A DNA stretch of 9,056 bases from Burkholderiales bacterium (GTDB lineage Bacteria > Pseudomonadota > Gammaproteobacteria > Burkholderiales > Burkholderiaceae_C): NCBI GenBank assembly GCA_947450745.1, contig CANFYD010000124.1, forward strand, positions 1-9,056, read 5' to 3'. Positions within the stretch are counted from its first letter, which is position 1, and each line of letters opens with the position of its first letter. The notes beneath the pieces were generated by a model. The model saw only the letters and a program-made list of their open reading frames with translations, did not search any database and was not told the origin of the DNA. Both the position numbers and the translations under genes were made by a program. Shown piece after piece: positions 1-7,227 of the stretch.

Positions 1-1621
1 CCGCCAGCAAGAAGGCATGGGTCAAACCCCTTGTGACCAGCGGCACCACCTGCACCGCCGCGGCGCTGTCAGCCGGCAGCAGCAGGGCGCGCGGCTCCCT
101 TGCCAGGTCGCTGGCGCGAATGCGCGGAAGCACGGCGTCGTCGGCGGGTTGCTGATGCTGGCTCAGTGCAGCCATGTCCGCCTTGATGCGCTCGCGCTCT
201 AGCGGCGTGAGCGCCGCCGTGGCGGCAGCCATGTGCGTTTGCTCCACAAGATCCCGCGCTTCAAGAAAGCTGCTGTCGGGGCGGACCTTGGCGAGCAATT
301 GCGTCGGCTCGCTCAGCAAGCGCTGGACCAGGCGCGAGAGGAACTCGGGATCGAGAATTTCCTGCGCCAGCAGCGCCAACACGGGTTCGAGATCGAAGGC
401 CGCCAGCCAGTCGTCTGCGCGCAGTCCGACCTGGGCGATATTGATCAGCCGGTTGACCGGGCTGGTGGCGCGGCGCATGCGGTAACGCAGCGTGCGCAGC
501 GCGGCTTGCAGTTCATCCGCCGGCACGCCCTGCTCGGCGACCTGCTGCAGCGCCAGTTGGATGCAGTCGCGCGCTGCATCCAGCTGATCGGCAAGCAAAC
601 CTTCCATGCCGATATGCAGCACCAGTTGCCGGGTCGAGTCATCGACCCCCATCATGCGCGAGGGGCGGCCAAAGCCGACGCTCTGCAGCGCACGCGTGAT
701 GGGTGCGCCCGCATGACCCGCCAGCACCTGCATGGCCAGTTCGGCACGCAGGCAGGCGAGTTGATCGGACACCGGGTCCAGCACCCAGGCCATCTGCAGG
801 CCATATTCGGTCTCCGGCGCGCCTGCGGCAGGCACCGTGATCTCGACCAAGCGTGGCGCCGACCAGGCCGGCGCCAGCTGCGGCAGCTGGCGCGGCCGGG
901 TGCCGCTCAGGCGCGACAGCACGCGCAGCTCGATCTGCGCCTGCACGGCCTGCGGATCGATGGCACCGCTGGTCATGAAGACGGCCTGCGAGGGGTGGTA
1001 ATGCTGGGCGTGGAAATCCAGCAGATCCTGATGCGTCAAGGACCGAATCAGCAGCGGATCGCCGCCGGAGTCCACGCCATAAGTCGTGTCGGCAAACAGC
1101 GCGCGCGACAGGCCCAGATGCAGCGCCCGGAAAGGATCGGCATAGTTGCCCTTCATTTCGTTGAGCACCACGCCCTGCAGGGCCAGCTTGCCCTCTTCCA
1201 GCACCGGGCGCCAACCCTCTTGCAGGAAGCTCAGCCGGTCTAGCCTGGGGAAGAACGTGGCATCCAGATAGACGTCGAGCAGATTGAAGAAGTCGGCACT
1301 ATCGGTGGTGGCGAAGGGATAGACCGTGCGATCGGGATAGGTCATCGCGTTCATGAAGGTCGCCACCGAGCGCCGCATCATCGAGAAGAACGGGTCCTTC
1401 ACCGGGAAGCGCTCGGAGCCGCACAGCAGCAGATGTTCCAGCACATGGGCGCGGCCATCACCCACCATGGGCAAGGTCGGGAAACCCACCAAAAAGGCTA
1501 TTTCCGCGTCGTCGCTGGTACTCAGATGAGCGTGCAGCGCGCCGCTGGCGGCATGCCGATACAAGGTGACTGCCGCCTGCAGGCTGGGCAGTTCACGGTG
1601 TTCGATGATATCGAAGGTCAA
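1..1621 (-). CDS. M16C (PreP-like) zinc metallopeptidase, N-terminal part, cut by the window edge
   Basis: This gene encodes an insulinase-superfamily peptidase of the presequence-protease (M16C) type, a zinc enzyme that degrades unfolded peptides inside a closed chamber. The inverted zinc motif HVLEH is at residues 59-63 (H59, E62, H63), followed by LLLCGSERFPVKDPF, NAMTYPDRTVYP and FFNLLDVYLDATFFP, all hallmark M16C blocks. The third zinc ligand is E155 in VVLNEMKG. A helical linker typical of the M16C-associated domain begins near residue 446. Family members are about 970-1000 residues, so roughly the last 430 lie beyond the left edge. No ATG precedes the catalytic motif. I chose TTG at 1621 because it follows a purine-rich GAAAGAGAG by 6 nt and gives MTFDIIEHRELPSLQA, which fits the usual family N-terminus. 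No signal peptide or membrane segment is visible, so a cytoplasmic location is inferred. It is the last visible gene of the operon, 66 bp after the 293-residue protein. The frame is open throughout. Confidence 0.93.
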   Translation of the reverse strand, partial: MTFDIIEHRELPSLQAAVTLYRHAASGALHAHLSTSDDAEIAFLVGFPTLPMVGDGRAHVLEHLLLCGSERFPVKDPFFSMMRRSVATFMNAMTYPDRTVYPFATTDSADFFNLLDVYLDATFFPRLDRLSFLQEGWRPVLEEGKLALQGVVLNEMKGNYADPFRALHLGLSRALFADTTYGVDSGGDPLLIRSLTHQDLLDFHAQHYHPSQAVFMTSGAIDPQAVQAQIELRVLSRLSGTRPRQLPQLAPAWSAPRLVEITVPAAGAPETEYGLQMAWVLDPVSDQLACLRAELAMQVLAGHAGAPITRALQSVGFGRPSRMMGVDDSTRQLVLHIGMEGLLADQLDAARDCIQLALQQVAEQGVPADELQAALRTLRYRMRRATSPVNRLINIAQVGLRADDWLAAFDLEPVLALLAQEILDPEFLSRLVQRLLSEPTQLLAKVRPDSSFLEARDLVEQTHMAAATAALTPLERERIKADMAALSQHQQPADDAVLPRIRASDLAREPRALLLPADSAAAVQVVPLVTRGLTHAFLLA

Positions 1622-1627
1622 GGGAAA

Positions 1628-1636
1628 CTCTCTTTC
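1628..1636 (-). promoter_or_regulatory. Ribosome binding site supporting a TTG start of the M16C gene
   Basis: On the minus strand GAAAGAGAG ends 6 nt before TTG at 1621-1619. It is the only good purine stretch near a possible start in this frame. Two further TTG codons lie upstream after the preceding gene's stop, but they would add a cysteine-rich stretch (LLCCCAALL) not expected in this family. Confidence 0.5.
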
Positions 1637-1656
1637 GTCAGGGCGTAACAACGCAG

Positions 1657-1672
1657 CAGCACAACAGCACAA
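1657..1672. repeat. Two tandem copies of CAGCACAA between two operon genes
   Basis: CAGCACAA occurs twice back to back in the 66-bp gap between the 293-residue gene and the M16C gene, within a G/T-rich stretch of the coding strand. It cannot form a terminator hairpin. It may be chance low complexity; I assign no function. Confidence 0.3.
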
Positions 1673-1687
1673 CAATCCGGCCCGGGC

Positions 1688-2569
1688 TCAGGCGCCAGCC
1701 AAGCTCTGTTCGGCCGCCTTCAACACGAGCAGCAAGGCTTGCCCACGGGTAGCCTTGACGGACGCGAAGAAAGCCTGTGTGCGCTGGGCTTCCTCGGGAT
1801 ACTGGGCTTCATAGAGCGCGAAGACATCAATGTCCTCTGCGGGAACAGTCTTGACAGCCTCCTTGTAGAGGCTGTCCAGCCGGGTGCGCACCAGTTCGTC
1901 GTCGGCGGTTGCCCAGCCGCAGGCCTGCTCGGACTGTGCGTCGACCGCATAAAACCAGGAGCGCAGCGTATCGCTCACCGTCGTCGCGGAAAGCGCCGGA
2001 TCCCAGCAAGCGGCTTCGATACTGCCGCCCAGCTGGCGGTCAACCCGGCCCTTGAGCTGATCCACCATGGCGGTGGCGGCCTTGCGCAAGGCGCGCCATT
2101 GCGCCGGGCTCGGCGCGCTGTCACTGCAGGTCTGCGCATGCAGGGCGGCGACCGCCTCGATGGTCTGAGACAGCGCGGCGTCGCCGGGCGCAGCGAATTG
2201 GCGTAACTCGCCGTCCTGCAGCAGGCGCTGAATGAGGGTGGCCCCGGCATGGCGCGGCTCGGCGCCCAGCGGCACGGCGGCCAGCAGCGCGGTCGCCACC
2301 GCCGCATGGCTGAGCGGTGCAGGCTGGCCCGCCGCATCGATGGCAACGCTTGCGGCCAGGGTATCGACCAGCAGTGCCAGCCAGGCCGGCAGACCGGTCT
2401 GCTGCTCCCAGGCATCCAGGCTTTCGCCTTGGGTCAGAAAGCCGACCACACTGCCGGTTTCGCCATCCCAGGTGAGCGTTTTGGGAATGATCTGGCTGGC
2501 GGCTTCAGTGCTGGCCAGCTTGGCCAGCAAGGCGGATTTGACTTCGGGATTGTTGTGAAATGCTTGCAT
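1688..2569 (-). CDS. Unrecognised 293-residue soluble protein between thioredoxin and M16C protease
   Basis: I do not recognise a named family. The protein has no signal peptide or membrane helix, is alanine-rich and looks largely alpha-helical. Its three cysteines (C148, C188, C217) are well separated. The first ~120 residues (AFHNNPEVKSALLAKLAS, then TWDGETGSVVG, LPAWLALLVDTLA and AAVPLGAEPRHAG...LLQD) resemble, from memory only, the order of short blocks in a widespread uncharacterised family whose members read roughly G-x-Y-W-x-x-GKGCAVGC, then GIP-x-x-LA-x-L-x-D, then AIP-x-G. Here the two family cysteines are absent (GSVVGF). The C-terminal half, including SWFYAVDAQSEQACGW and DVFALYEAQYPEEAQR, resembles nothing I know. 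The start at 2569 is firm: GGAGG lies 7 nt upstream, and only 2 bp separate it from the thioredoxin stop, so the two are probably translationally coupled. Its position suggests a role in handling the operon's substrate. Confidence 0.85.
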   Translation of the reverse strand: MQAFHNNPEVKSALLAKLASTEAASQIIPKTLTWDGETGSVVGFLTQGESLDAWEQQTGLPAWLALLVDTLAASVAIDAAGQPAPLSHAAVATALLAAVPLGAEPRHAGATLIQRLLQDGELRQFAAPGDAALSQTIEAVAALHAQTCSDSAPSPAQWRALRKAATAMVDQLKGRVDRQLGGSIEAACWDPALSATTVSDTLRSWFYAVDAQSEQACGWATADDELVRTRLDSLYKEAVKTVPAEDIDVFALYEAQYPEEAQRTQAFFASVKATRGQALLLVLKAAEQSLAGA

Positions 2570-2571
2570 GC

Positions 2572-2904
2572 TCAGGCCTCCAGTGCAGCGTCAATCATGG
2601 CCGCGATCCGCGTCTTGGAGACCGCGCCGGTCACCCGGGCCTTTTCGACGCCGTCGACAAAAAGCATCACGGTCGGCAGGCCGCGCACGCTCAGACGCTC
2701 GGTGCTGGCCGGGTTGGCATCGGAATCCATTTTGGCGACCTTGACCTCGCCCGCGTAGTTTTTGGCGATTTCATCGATCACCGGCGCCAGCGCCTTGCAA
2801 GGCCCACACCAAGTTGCCCAGATGTCGAGCAGGACGATGCCGGGATGCTTCAGGATTTCTGCTTCGATGGAGGCGTCGGTGACATTGGTGATGTTGTTTT
2901 GCAT
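2572..2904 (-). CDS. Thioredoxin, cytoplasmic, 110 residues
   Basis: A compact single-domain thioredoxin, a protein that reduces disulfide bonds in its partners and is itself recharged by thioredoxin reductase. The active site WCGPC is at residues 32-36 (C33, C36). The buried aspartate is D27 (LLDIWATWCGPC), and the cis-proline is P77 in RGLPTVMLF. The length matches the usual ~108 residues. There is no signal peptide, so it should act in the cytoplasm. An in-frame GTG at 2943 would add 13 residues (MRPVNRSNEQRTT) that lie outside the fold; I prefer ATG at 2904, which has AGAGA a short distance upstream. It starts 66 bp after the ABC transporter stop and ends 2 bp before the 293-residue gene. 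A thioredoxin in a transporter-protease operon hints that the substrate, or a partner protein, carries a disulfide. It could instead be a general-purpose thioredoxin carried along. Confidence 0.95.
   Translation of the reverse strand: MQNNITNVTDASIEAEILKHPGIVLLDIWATWCGPCKALAPVIDEIAKNYAGEVKVAKMDSDANPASTERLSVRGLPTVMLFVDGVEKARVTGAVSKTRIAAMIDAALEA
2577..2581 (-). promoter_or_regulatory. Strong Shine-Dalgarno (GGAGG) inside the end of the thioredoxin gene
   Basis: GGAGG on the minus strand ends 7 nt before the ATG at 2569. It overlaps the last thioredoxin codons and fixes the start of the 293-residue protein. It is the best ribosome binding site in the operon; the other genes have only weak purine stretches or none. 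Confidence 0.7.
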
Positions 2905-2970
2905 GGTTGTTCTCTGCTCGTTGGAGCGGTTGACAGGCCTCACCCTCGATCGGGGGCAAGGCTCAGGGGT

Positions 2971-4716
2971 TCAGGGAATCAGGCTCGCGCAGGCCGCTTG
3001 CTCGGCGCTGAGTTGCAGGCCGTGGGTGTGAAAGGCGTCGAGCGAATCGCCGTGAGCCACGGAGATCAGGGTGACTTGCGGTAGCCCATCGATGAGCAGC
3101 TGATACATTTGCCGCTCGGCCTCGGGATCCAGCGCGCTGGTCGCTTCGTCCAGGAAGATCAGCGCCGGACGCTGCAAAAAGATGCGGCAAAAAGCCACAC
3201 GCTGCTGCTCGCCCACCGACAGTTCGCGGTCCCACTCGGTCTGCTCGTCCAGCCGTGCCCGCAGATGAGCGAGCGCACATTGGGACAACACGCGCTCGAA
3301 TGCCACCGTCTCGAAGGCATCGGCCGGTGCCGGAAAAGCCAGCGCCTCGCGCAGCGTACCGACCGGGAAAAATGGACGCTGCGAAATGAACATCTGCTTG
3401 AGCTTGGCCGGCATGGCTATGCGCCCCTGGCCGCTGCGCCACAGACCGGCCAGAGCTCGCAACAGCGTGCTCTTGCCTACGCCCGAGCGGCCACTGATCA
3501 GCCACCGCTCGCCGGGGCGGATGGTCAAGCTGCCGACTTGGACCAGGGGCTCGCCCCCTGGGCGATCGAGCTGCAAGCGCTCAATGACGATCTCCAGCGC
3601 CTCGGTTTCGACCTGGGTGATGCCAGCGGCCGGCGGCTTGTCCATCACCAGCACCAGTTCATGAAGCCGCCGCACGATCGCCTGCAGATGCGCGATCGCC
3701 AGGTAGCTCTGCACGAAGTAGGACAGCGAAGCGCCGAACTGGGTGAAGGCGTCGCGGGTCTGCATGACCGCGCCGAAGGTGATCTGGCCGGCGAAAAACT
3801 GCGGCATCACCAGCAGCAGCGGCAACACTTCGCCCGCCTCGCTATAAACGCTCTGCGTTGCAGACACCCGCACCCGCGCCACCGCCAGTTCACGCCAGTT
3901 GCGTATGACTTTGTCGAACGATTGGCCGAGCCGGCCACGCTCGGCGGCTTCACCGCGGAAAAAAGCGATCTGCTCCGCCGCTCGGCGCACATGGATCAAC
4001 AGGAAGCGGAATCCCGCTTCAAGCCGCTGCTGCGCGCCGACGACATGGACGATGCCGCCGCCGATCTTGACGACCAGCCAACTGCCGATCAGCGCATAGG
4101 CCACCGAGGCCAGCACCATATAGCCGGGCAGATAAAACTGCTGGCCACCCAAGCTGAAACTGGCTGCGCCGCCCAATTGCCACAGCACGACGCCAAAAGA
4201 GCCAATCGTTGAGACGGCCACCAGCAGGCCGATGGCGACCGACAGGATGTTCTGCGTGAAAAGCTGGATGTCCTCGGCGATGCGCTGATCGGGGTTATCC
4301 AGCTGCGCGCCCACCTCCAGCCGGTGATAGTTGCGCTCGGACATCCAGCGGTCCAGATATTGGCGGGTCAGCCATTCGCGCCATTTGATCGAGATCAGGT
4401 TGGTGAAAAACGCCTGGACCGCGCCCACGGCGATCGCGATGCCCGCCACCACAAAGTACCAGCTCATCAAGGACATGAAGGCCGCTAGGTCCTTGTGTTG
4501 CAGCGAATCGAAAAACTGCCCTTGCCAGCGGTTTTTCCACAGGAAGATATAGACCCCGCCGAAGGTCACGCTGAGCAAGACCAGCAGCATCAACCAGGCG
4601 CCCAGCGAAGCGCGGCTGCCCCAGAAACCCGTCAGCAAGCGCAGGGCAAACCGCATTCTTGAAGGGGGGGCCGGGCGTGAAAATTCCACTGCAGCCGCCG
4701 GTTCAGACTGAATCAT
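2971..4716 (-). CDS. SbmA/BacA/YddA-type ABC transporter, fused membrane and ATPase domains
   Basis: A 581-residue half-transporter that should dimerise in the inner membrane. The N-terminal two-thirds is an ABC_membrane_2 / SbmA-BacA-like domain with hydrophobic segments near residues 36-60, 85-107, 155-180, 196-218 and 296-315, and the family-type stretch WREWLTRQYLDRWM...YHRLE...DNPDQRIAEDI (112-150). The C-terminal ATPase has Walker A GRSGVGKST (409-417, K415), a Q-loop in SQRPFFPVGTLREAL (Q446), signature LSVGEQQR (499-506), Walker B ALIFLDEATSALD (D523, E524) and H555. LSxGEQQR with RPFFPxGTLR is characteristic of the YddA-type branch. Members move peptides or cofactors across the inner membrane: SbmA and BacA, which lack the ATPase, import antimicrobial peptides, while direction is unsettled for many fused members. 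It starts 36 bp after the receptor stop, with AAAGAG before the ATG. The frame is intact. I would not assign import or export from sequence alone. Confidence 0.94.
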   Translation of the reverse strand: MIQSEPAAAVEFSRPAPPSRMRFALRLLTGFWGSRASLGAWLMLLVLLSVTFGGVYIFLWKNRWQGQFFDSLQHKDLAAFMSLMSWYFVVAGIAIAVGAVQAFFTNLISIKWREWLTRQYLDRWMSERNYHRLEVGAQLDNPDQRIAEDIQLFTQNILSVAIGLLVAVSTIGSFGVVLWQLGGAASFSLGGQQFYLPGYMVLASVAYALIGSWLVVKIGGGIVHVVGAQQRLEAGFRFLLIHVRRAAEQIAFFRGEAAERGRLGQSFDKVIRNWRELAVARVRVSATQSVYSEAGEVLPLLLVMPQFFAGQITFGAVMQTRDAFTQFGASLSYFVQSYLAIAHLQAIVRRLHELVLVMDKPPAAGITQVETEALEIVIERLQLDRPGGEPLVQVGSLTIRPGERWLISGRSGVGKSTLLRALAGLWRSGQGRIAMPAKLKQMFISQRPFFPVGTLREALAFPAPADAFETVAFERVLSQCALAHLRARLDEQTEWDRELSVGEQQRVAFCRIFLQRPALIFLDEATSALDPEAERQMYQLLIDGLPQVTLISVAHGDSLDAFHTHGLQLSAEQAACASLIP

Positions 4717-4752
4717 TCAACGCTCTTTTTCTATGGTTTTTGCAAGCCGGGC

Positions 4753-7164
4753 TCACTCGAAGCTCATACGCCAGGTCAGCGTGGCACTGCGGCCCGGCGC
4801 CAAAGGCACGAAGGACGAGAGCTGGGTCGGGCGGAAGCGCTCGGCGTCGAACGCATCCTTCATGCCCAATCGCAGCGACCACGCGGGCCGGGTGTAGGAC
4901 AGGCTCATGTCCACCGTCAAGCTGCCTGGCACCCGAAAGCGGTCCACCAGGTAGTAGCTGCCTTCGGAGCTGCTGACCGCATTGGCGCCCAAGCCCATGC
5001 CCCAACCGCGCCAGGCATCGCCCTGGAAGTCGTAGGTGGCCCAGACGCTGGCCTTTTGCTTCGGGAAGCTGGCATCGCCGATCTGCACCACGCTTTCCGG
5101 CGCCGTGTAGCGGGCATAGGTGTAGTTGACGATCGCGTTCAGGCCGGTGGCCAGCTTGCCCTGCAGATCGAATTCCAGGCCTTTGTTGCGCTGCGAAGTC
5201 AGCTGGTTACTGCAGGGCTCCAGCGCGTCGGGGATGGCGGTGTTGTGCTGATTCAGGTCGAACAGACTGAGGGTAGCGCCGAGCAGACCATCGCTGGTTT
5301 CGAACTTCAGGCCCAACTCTTTGTTGGTCGAGGTGGTTGCCTTGAGCGGCTGGTTGGCGCAGTCTAGGCCGCCGGTCGGCACAAAGCCCTGGGCGTAGTT
5401 CACATAGCTCGACAAATTGGGCGTTATCTTGTAGACCAAGCCTGCGCTGGGCGTGGTGTGGCTCTGCTTGAATTCGACCTTGCTGTCGAGTTCAGGGAGG
5501 CCCACGTAGGAGCCGGTTGCGAATTGGCTGTAGCGGTTGTGGCGCAGGCCCAGCAGCAGATTGAAATCACCGAATGCCATCAGGTCCTGCACATACACCC
5601 CGCGGTCCTTGGTGCGCAGATGGCTGAGGGTTGACGCCGCGCCTATGGTGTTGGGGAAGTCCACCGGCGTGGGCGAAAAGACCGAGGCGGTCACGCCTTT
5701 GCCGCTGTACTGCAAGGTGTCCGAGGTGTCCTGCGCATGGTTGAAGCCCACCGACAGCTTGTGCGCCACCGGCCCGGTGTCGAGCTTGAAGCGCAGGTAG
5801 TGATCCCCGGTCAGACTGTCACCGACATTGGTCTGCCGGCCTGAGCTGAAGCGCCACAGGCTGGAGGTTTCATCGTAGGGGAAACTGGGCGTAAAGACCT
5901 GGCTGCTGATATCCACCCAGGACTTGTTCAAACGGCTGACCAGGGTGATGTCGTGACCTAAGGACTGCTCCAGCGCATAGAACAAGCTCTTGGTGCGGCC
6001 GGTGAAGCCGTCATCCTGGTGGCTCAGCCGCATGGTGGGCGGCGCTTGGATCACGCCGCCGACGGCCATGGTGTGGGCCGGCACCGGGTTGAAGCGGCGG
6101 CCCAGATAGACACTGACCGTCAAATCGGTGTCTTCGTCCTTCCAGCGCAGCTGCGGTAGCACGCTGCTATTGGAGCGGCCTTTGTAACCGACATCGCCCA
6201 GCGCCGTGCGGGCGTCGGCATCACTGGCGTTGAGGCGGTAACTCAGCCGGCCATCGGCGGCCGCGGCGCCGGCCAGATCCACCGCCACCGTGCGGTCGTC
6301 GTTCGTGCCGTATTGCAAGCTCATCGTCTTGATGTTCTCGGCGGTCGGCTTCTTCAGCACCACATTGACCGCGCCACCCAGCATGGAGCTGCCGGCCAGA
6401 ATAGCCTGCGGACCCTTGAGCACCTCGATGCGCTGCACGCTGTCCACGCCGGGGTCGGTACTGCCATTGCTCAAGCCGTTGACCAGGCCCGAACCCTGGG
6501 CATAGCCGCGGATTGCATAGGAGGGGCGGCCCTGCACGCTGCTGATGGTGCGCACGCTGCTGACATTGGCCAGAGCATCCTGCACCGACAGCGCTTGCTG
6601 TGTTTCCAGCACCTTGGCGGTCAGGATGGCGACGGCGGAAGGCACGTCCTGCAGATCGCTGCCGCTGCGAGAGGCGGTGTCGGAGCGGCTGGCCTTGAAG
6701 CCCAGCTCCGCCTGATCGCGCTTGGCGCGCACGACCACCCGGCTGAGCGACTCGGGCGCCTCGGATACCAGCAGGCTCCCGTTAGCACCCTCGATAAGCT
6801 GCCAATTGGAACCTGCCAGTGCGGCCTGCACGGCCGCCTTGGCGCTCAGCGTACCTTTAACCGGGCCCGCTTTGTAGGGCGCCACTGCCGACTCATCAAA
6901 GCTGATGCTGCGCCCGCTGATCTGGGCGATCTGCCGCAAGGTCTGGGCCAAGCCGCCCTGGGCCAAGTCATAAGATTTGGGTTCCGCCATGACAGCGGGC
7001 ACCGTGACAGCGGGCTGCGCCATGGCGGCGCCGCTCATCAGCAGTTGAACCGCCAACCCGATGGGCAGCAGGGCGGATTGAATTCGCGCGGAGCGGATAT
7101 CAGCAAGCATCGTCATGGCAGTAAATACCGGCAGGTGAGTGAGGTCTGCATTGTTTGCTGTCAT
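4753..7164 (-). CDS. TonB-dependent siderophore-type outer-membrane receptor with STN domain
   Basis: An 803-residue outer-membrane transporter powered by TonB-ExbBD. A signal peptide ends near residues 47-49 (AMA before QPA). An STN domain spans about 62-135 (YDLAQGGLAQTLRQIAQISG), a TonB-box-like RVVVRAKR lies near 142-149, the plug covers about 172-272 (VPSAVAILT, IRGYAQG, VQRIEVLKGPQAILAG, GGAVNVVLKKP), and the beta-barrel fills the rest, with NYAQGF, NKELGLKFE, RNKGLEFDLQG and LTWRMSFE in the usual order for ferric-siderophore receptors. STN domains normally pass a signal to a FecR-like anti-sigma factor, yet none is encoded here. Only two cysteines stand out in the barrel (LDCANQ, EPCSNQ), possibly a loop disulfide. 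The last residue is glutamate after phenylalanine, whereas most barrels end in F or W. The start is uncertain: ATG at 7164 gives a long N-region and has no Shine-Dalgarno; ATG at 7116 or 7110 gives a more typical signal peptide. The substrate cannot be read; siderophore is the family default and a peptide or protein is possible. Confidence 0.95.
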   Translation of the reverse strand: MTANNADLTHLPVFTAMTMLADIRSARIQSALLPIGLAVQLLMSGAAMAQPAVTVPAVMAEPKSYDLAQGGLAQTLRQIAQISGRSISFDESAVAPYKAGPVKGTLSAKAAVQAALAGSNWQLIEGANGSLLVSEAPESLSRVVVRAKRDQAELGFKASRSDTASRSGSDLQDVPSAVAILTAKVLETQQALSVQDALANVSSVRTISSVQGRPSYAIRGYAQGSGLVNGLSNGSTDPGVDSVQRIEVLKGPQAILAGSSMLGGAVNVVLKKPTAENIKTMSLQYGTNDDRTVAVDLAGAAAADGRLSYRLNASDADARTALGDVGYKGRSNSSVLPQLRWKDEDTDLTVSVYLGRRFNPVPAHTMAVGGVIQAPPTMRLSHQDDGFTGRTKSLFYALEQSLGHDITLVSRLNKSWVDISSQVFTPSFPYDETSSLWRFSSGRQTNVGDSLTGDHYLRFKLDTGPVAHKLSVGFNHAQDTSDTLQYSGKGVTASVFSPTPVDFPNTIGAASTLSHLRTKDRGVYVQDLMAFGDFNLLLGLRHNRYSQFATGSYVGLPELDSKVEFKQSHTTPSAGLVYKITPNLSSYVNYAQGFVPTGGLDCANQPLKATTSTNKELGLKFETSDGLLGATLSLFDLNQHNTAIPDALEPCSNQLTSQRNKGLEFDLQGKLATGLNAIVNYTYARYTAPESVVQIGDASFPKQKASVWATYDFQGDAWRGWGMGLGANAVSSSEGSYYLVDRFRVPGSLTVDMSLSYTRPAWSLRLGMKDAFDAERFRPTQLSSFVPLAPGRSATLTWRMSFE

Positions 7165-7167
7165 AAA

Positions 7168-7180
7168 ACTGAAATTCAGT
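7168..7180. promoter_or_regulatory. Palindromic candidate operator ACTGAA-A-TTCAGT
   Basis: This is a perfect 6-bp inverted repeat around one central base, in the 81-bp gap between the divergent receptor and MocR genes and 4 bp from the upstream-most receptor ATG. Extended rightward, TTCAGTAC (7175-7182) is the exact reverse complement of GTACTGAA at 7208-7215. It is a likely binding site for the neighbouring MocR regulator; binding itself is inference. Confidence 0.5.
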
Positions 7181-7207
7181 ACACTTGCGCTTAAAGTAAT
7201 GCCATCT

Positions 7208-7227
7208 GTACTGAAGCTAATCTCAGT
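7208..7227. promoter_or_regulatory. Second candidate operator, GTACTGAA with downstream TCAGT
   Basis: ACTGAA recurs as a direct repeat 42 bp (about four helical turns) from the copy at 7168, followed after an 8-bp spacer from ACTGA by TCAGT (7223-7227). Paired, spaced half-sites on one DNA face fit MocR regulators such as GabR, PdxR and TauR, which bind repeated sites as dimers. The region is AT-rich, but I found no convincing -35/-10 pair for either gene, which would fit activator-dependent promoters. Confidence 0.45.

Noticed and set aside
639..1214. Leftward open frame (191 codons)
   Set aside because: It sits on the same strand as the M16C gene but in another frame; the M16C frame carries the conserved motifs and reads through without a break.
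233..1243. Long rightward open frame (336 codons)
   Set aside because: It lies antisense to the M16C gene, is rich in His/Gln/Arg/Ala as expected of a GC-rich shadow frame, and shows no domain.
3109..4212. Long rightward open frame (367 codons)
   Set aside because: It is antisense to the ABC transporter, whose motifs are intact; the composition is that of a mirror frame.
4717..4752. Terminator between the receptor and ABC transporter genes
   Set aside because: The 36-bp gap has no stem followed by a T-tract on the coding strand; the genes look co-transcribed.
6313..7194. Rightward open frame (293 codons) reaching into the intergenic region
   Set aside because: It is antisense to the receptor N-terminal half and plug, is rich in His/Gln/Leu, and has no recognisable motif.
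7185..7214. Sigma-70 promoter for the MocR gene (TTGCGC with TACTGA, 18-bp spacing)
   Set aside because: The -10 hexamer matches the consensus poorly, so I do not list it as a feature.
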